The translations under genes were made by a program, and so were the position numbers. Positions 63,408-64,000 of a DNA stretch of 64,000 nucleotides are shown here, in pieces. Origin of the DNA: Pseudomonas congelans (GTDB lineage: Bacteria; Pseudomonadota; Gammaproteobacteria; Pseudomonadales; Pseudomonadaceae); the NCBI RefSeq assembly GCF_900103225.1, contig NZ_FNJH01000003.1, positions 384,471 through 448,470 on the forward strand, in the 5' to 3' direction. Within the stretch, counting starts at the first letter, position 1, and every line of letters begins with the position of its first letter. Under the pieces are notes generated by a model, which worked only from the letters and a program-made list of their open reading frames with translations, did not search any database and was not told where the DNA came from.

Positions 63408-64000
63408 TCATTCGGTGGATGGTGAGTCGGCGGCTGATGCGCTGTCGCCAAATAAGCTTTCATTACGGGTCAGTAGCTTGCCGATGAAATATTGAGCGTC
63501 ACTTTTGCCTTCAGCCGTATTGGTCAGGTAATTGAAGTCTTGATCAATCCAGCCCTGTATTTTGGATTCATAATTCTCCGGGTACTGCGCTTTTTCGATG
63601 GCAGGCAATCCTTTGAAATGCTCCAGAGATTCACCGAACGCGTTGTTGAGTTTCCCAGTGCTGTTATATTCCGCCATCGCCTTGGCCGCAAACTGCTGGC
63701 GCCACAAGGATTCCTGATTGAAGTCCTCAACCCACGCAGCTTTCTTCTCGTTTACGGTAAATGTTCCGCTTTCGTCGTAGGCGATCAGTGACAGTTGATC
63801 TCTAGACATGCCTGCGATGGGATTCTCTCTACCGCCGTTTACGAATTGAGTTGCTTTCTTCGCGCGTGTCAGCAGTTCGGGATCAGTCGTGTCAGGCATC
63901 TCGGCATCATTTTTAGCCTTGTTGACGTCGTAGCGTCGGCCAATGATCTGGTCAAGCTGCTCAGCTGCTTTCGCCCCTAGTGCATCATGATCAAGGCTCG
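63408..64000 (-). CDS. Conserved Pseudomonas hypothetical protein, 5' end outside window
   Basis: The reading frame is open from the stop at 63408 to the right edge, beyond the first ATG at 63899: codons before it read GAKAAEQLDQIIGRRYDVNK. At least 197 residues are visible. Motifs include SRDQLSLIAYDESGTFTVNE, NQESLWRQQFAAKAMAEYNS and IEKAQYPENYESKIQGWIDQ. I recall similar phrases in hypothetical proteins repeated across P. syringae genomes, with no known function. No signal peptide can be judged because the N-terminus is missing. Confidence 0.7.
   Translation of the reverse strand, partial: SLDHDALGAKAAEQLDQIIGRRYDVNKAKNDAEMPDTTDPELLTRAKKATQFVNGGRENPIAGMSRDQLSLIAYDESGTFTVNEKKAAWVEDFNQESLWRQQFAAKAMAEYNSTGKLNNAFGESLEHFKGLPAIEKAQYPENYESKIQGWIDQDFNYLTNTAEGKSDAQYFIGKLLTRNESLFGDSASAADSPSTE

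Overview
The window is chromosomal DNA from a fluorescent pseudomonad, most likely the Pseudomonas syringae group. This rests on recognition, not on a search: roughly 60% G+C, dense gene packing, REP elements of the type GTAGGAGCGAACTTGTTCGCG, the bphO-bphP pair, the pobA/pobR pair, a D-lysine (2-aminoadipate) catabolic set, and the Pseudomonas flagellar order flgZ-flgN-flgM-flgA-cheV-cheR. No rRNA, tRNA, CRISPR array, prophage or insertion sequence was seen.

Layout. 0-3.4 kb: the 3' part of a GlxA-type AraC regulator, then a PAS hybrid histidine kinase with a small downstream gene. 3.6-6.9 kb: a hydantoin/allantoin-type module (NCS1 permease, GntR regulator, hydantoin racemase) with palindromic operator candidates. 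6.9-7.3 kb: a duplicated REP/BIME unit. 7.3-17.2 kb: formaldehyde-dehydrogenase-like enzyme, a LysR regulator diverging from a dehydrogenase / aldehyde dehydrogenase / M20 amidohydrolase operon, L-serine deaminase with a divergent LysR gene, and a DUF3100 membrane protein. 17.2-17.9 kb: a gene-free stretch of several repeat families. 17.9-23.6 kb: the lower lysine pathway hglS, class III aminotransferase, amaB, amaA (pipecolate to 2-aminoadipate to 2-oxoadipate to 2-hydroxyglutarate). 23.7-26.7 kb: QseBC/PmrAB-like two-component system diverging from a PepSY protein and cytochrome b561. 26.7-30.7 kb: a three-gene envelope operon (sialidase-like, membrane protein, sulfatase/LTA-synthase type). 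31.0-33.9 kb: heme oxygenase and bacteriophytochrome. 33.9-38.0 kb: an orphan VasX-like type VI effector with a membrane-protein partner. 38.3-42.1 kb: 4-hydroxybenzoate hydroxylase, transporter and AraC regulator. 42.1-44.6 kb: ppnN and an SH3/coiled-coil envelope protein. 45.0-47.3 kb: a response regulator with TPR-like repeats plus a small kinase. 47.4-53.7 kb: a sugar-modification/glycosylation island. 53.9-56.8 kb: glutamine-synthetase-like enzyme and an MFS protein. 56.9-61.3 kb: flagellar and chemotaxis genes. 61.4-63.4 kb: cyanate module. 63.4-64 kb: a partial hypothetical gene at the right edge.

The best leads for undescribed biology are the sialidase-like/membrane/sulfatase operon, the glycosylation island (formyltransferase, aminotransferase, methyltransferase, four-module glycosyltransferase) beside flagellar genes, the low-G+C C-terminus of the VasX-like toxin with its overlapping partner, and the TPR response regulator with a sensor-less kinase. 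Functions are from motif and family recognition by eye; none was checked by database search.
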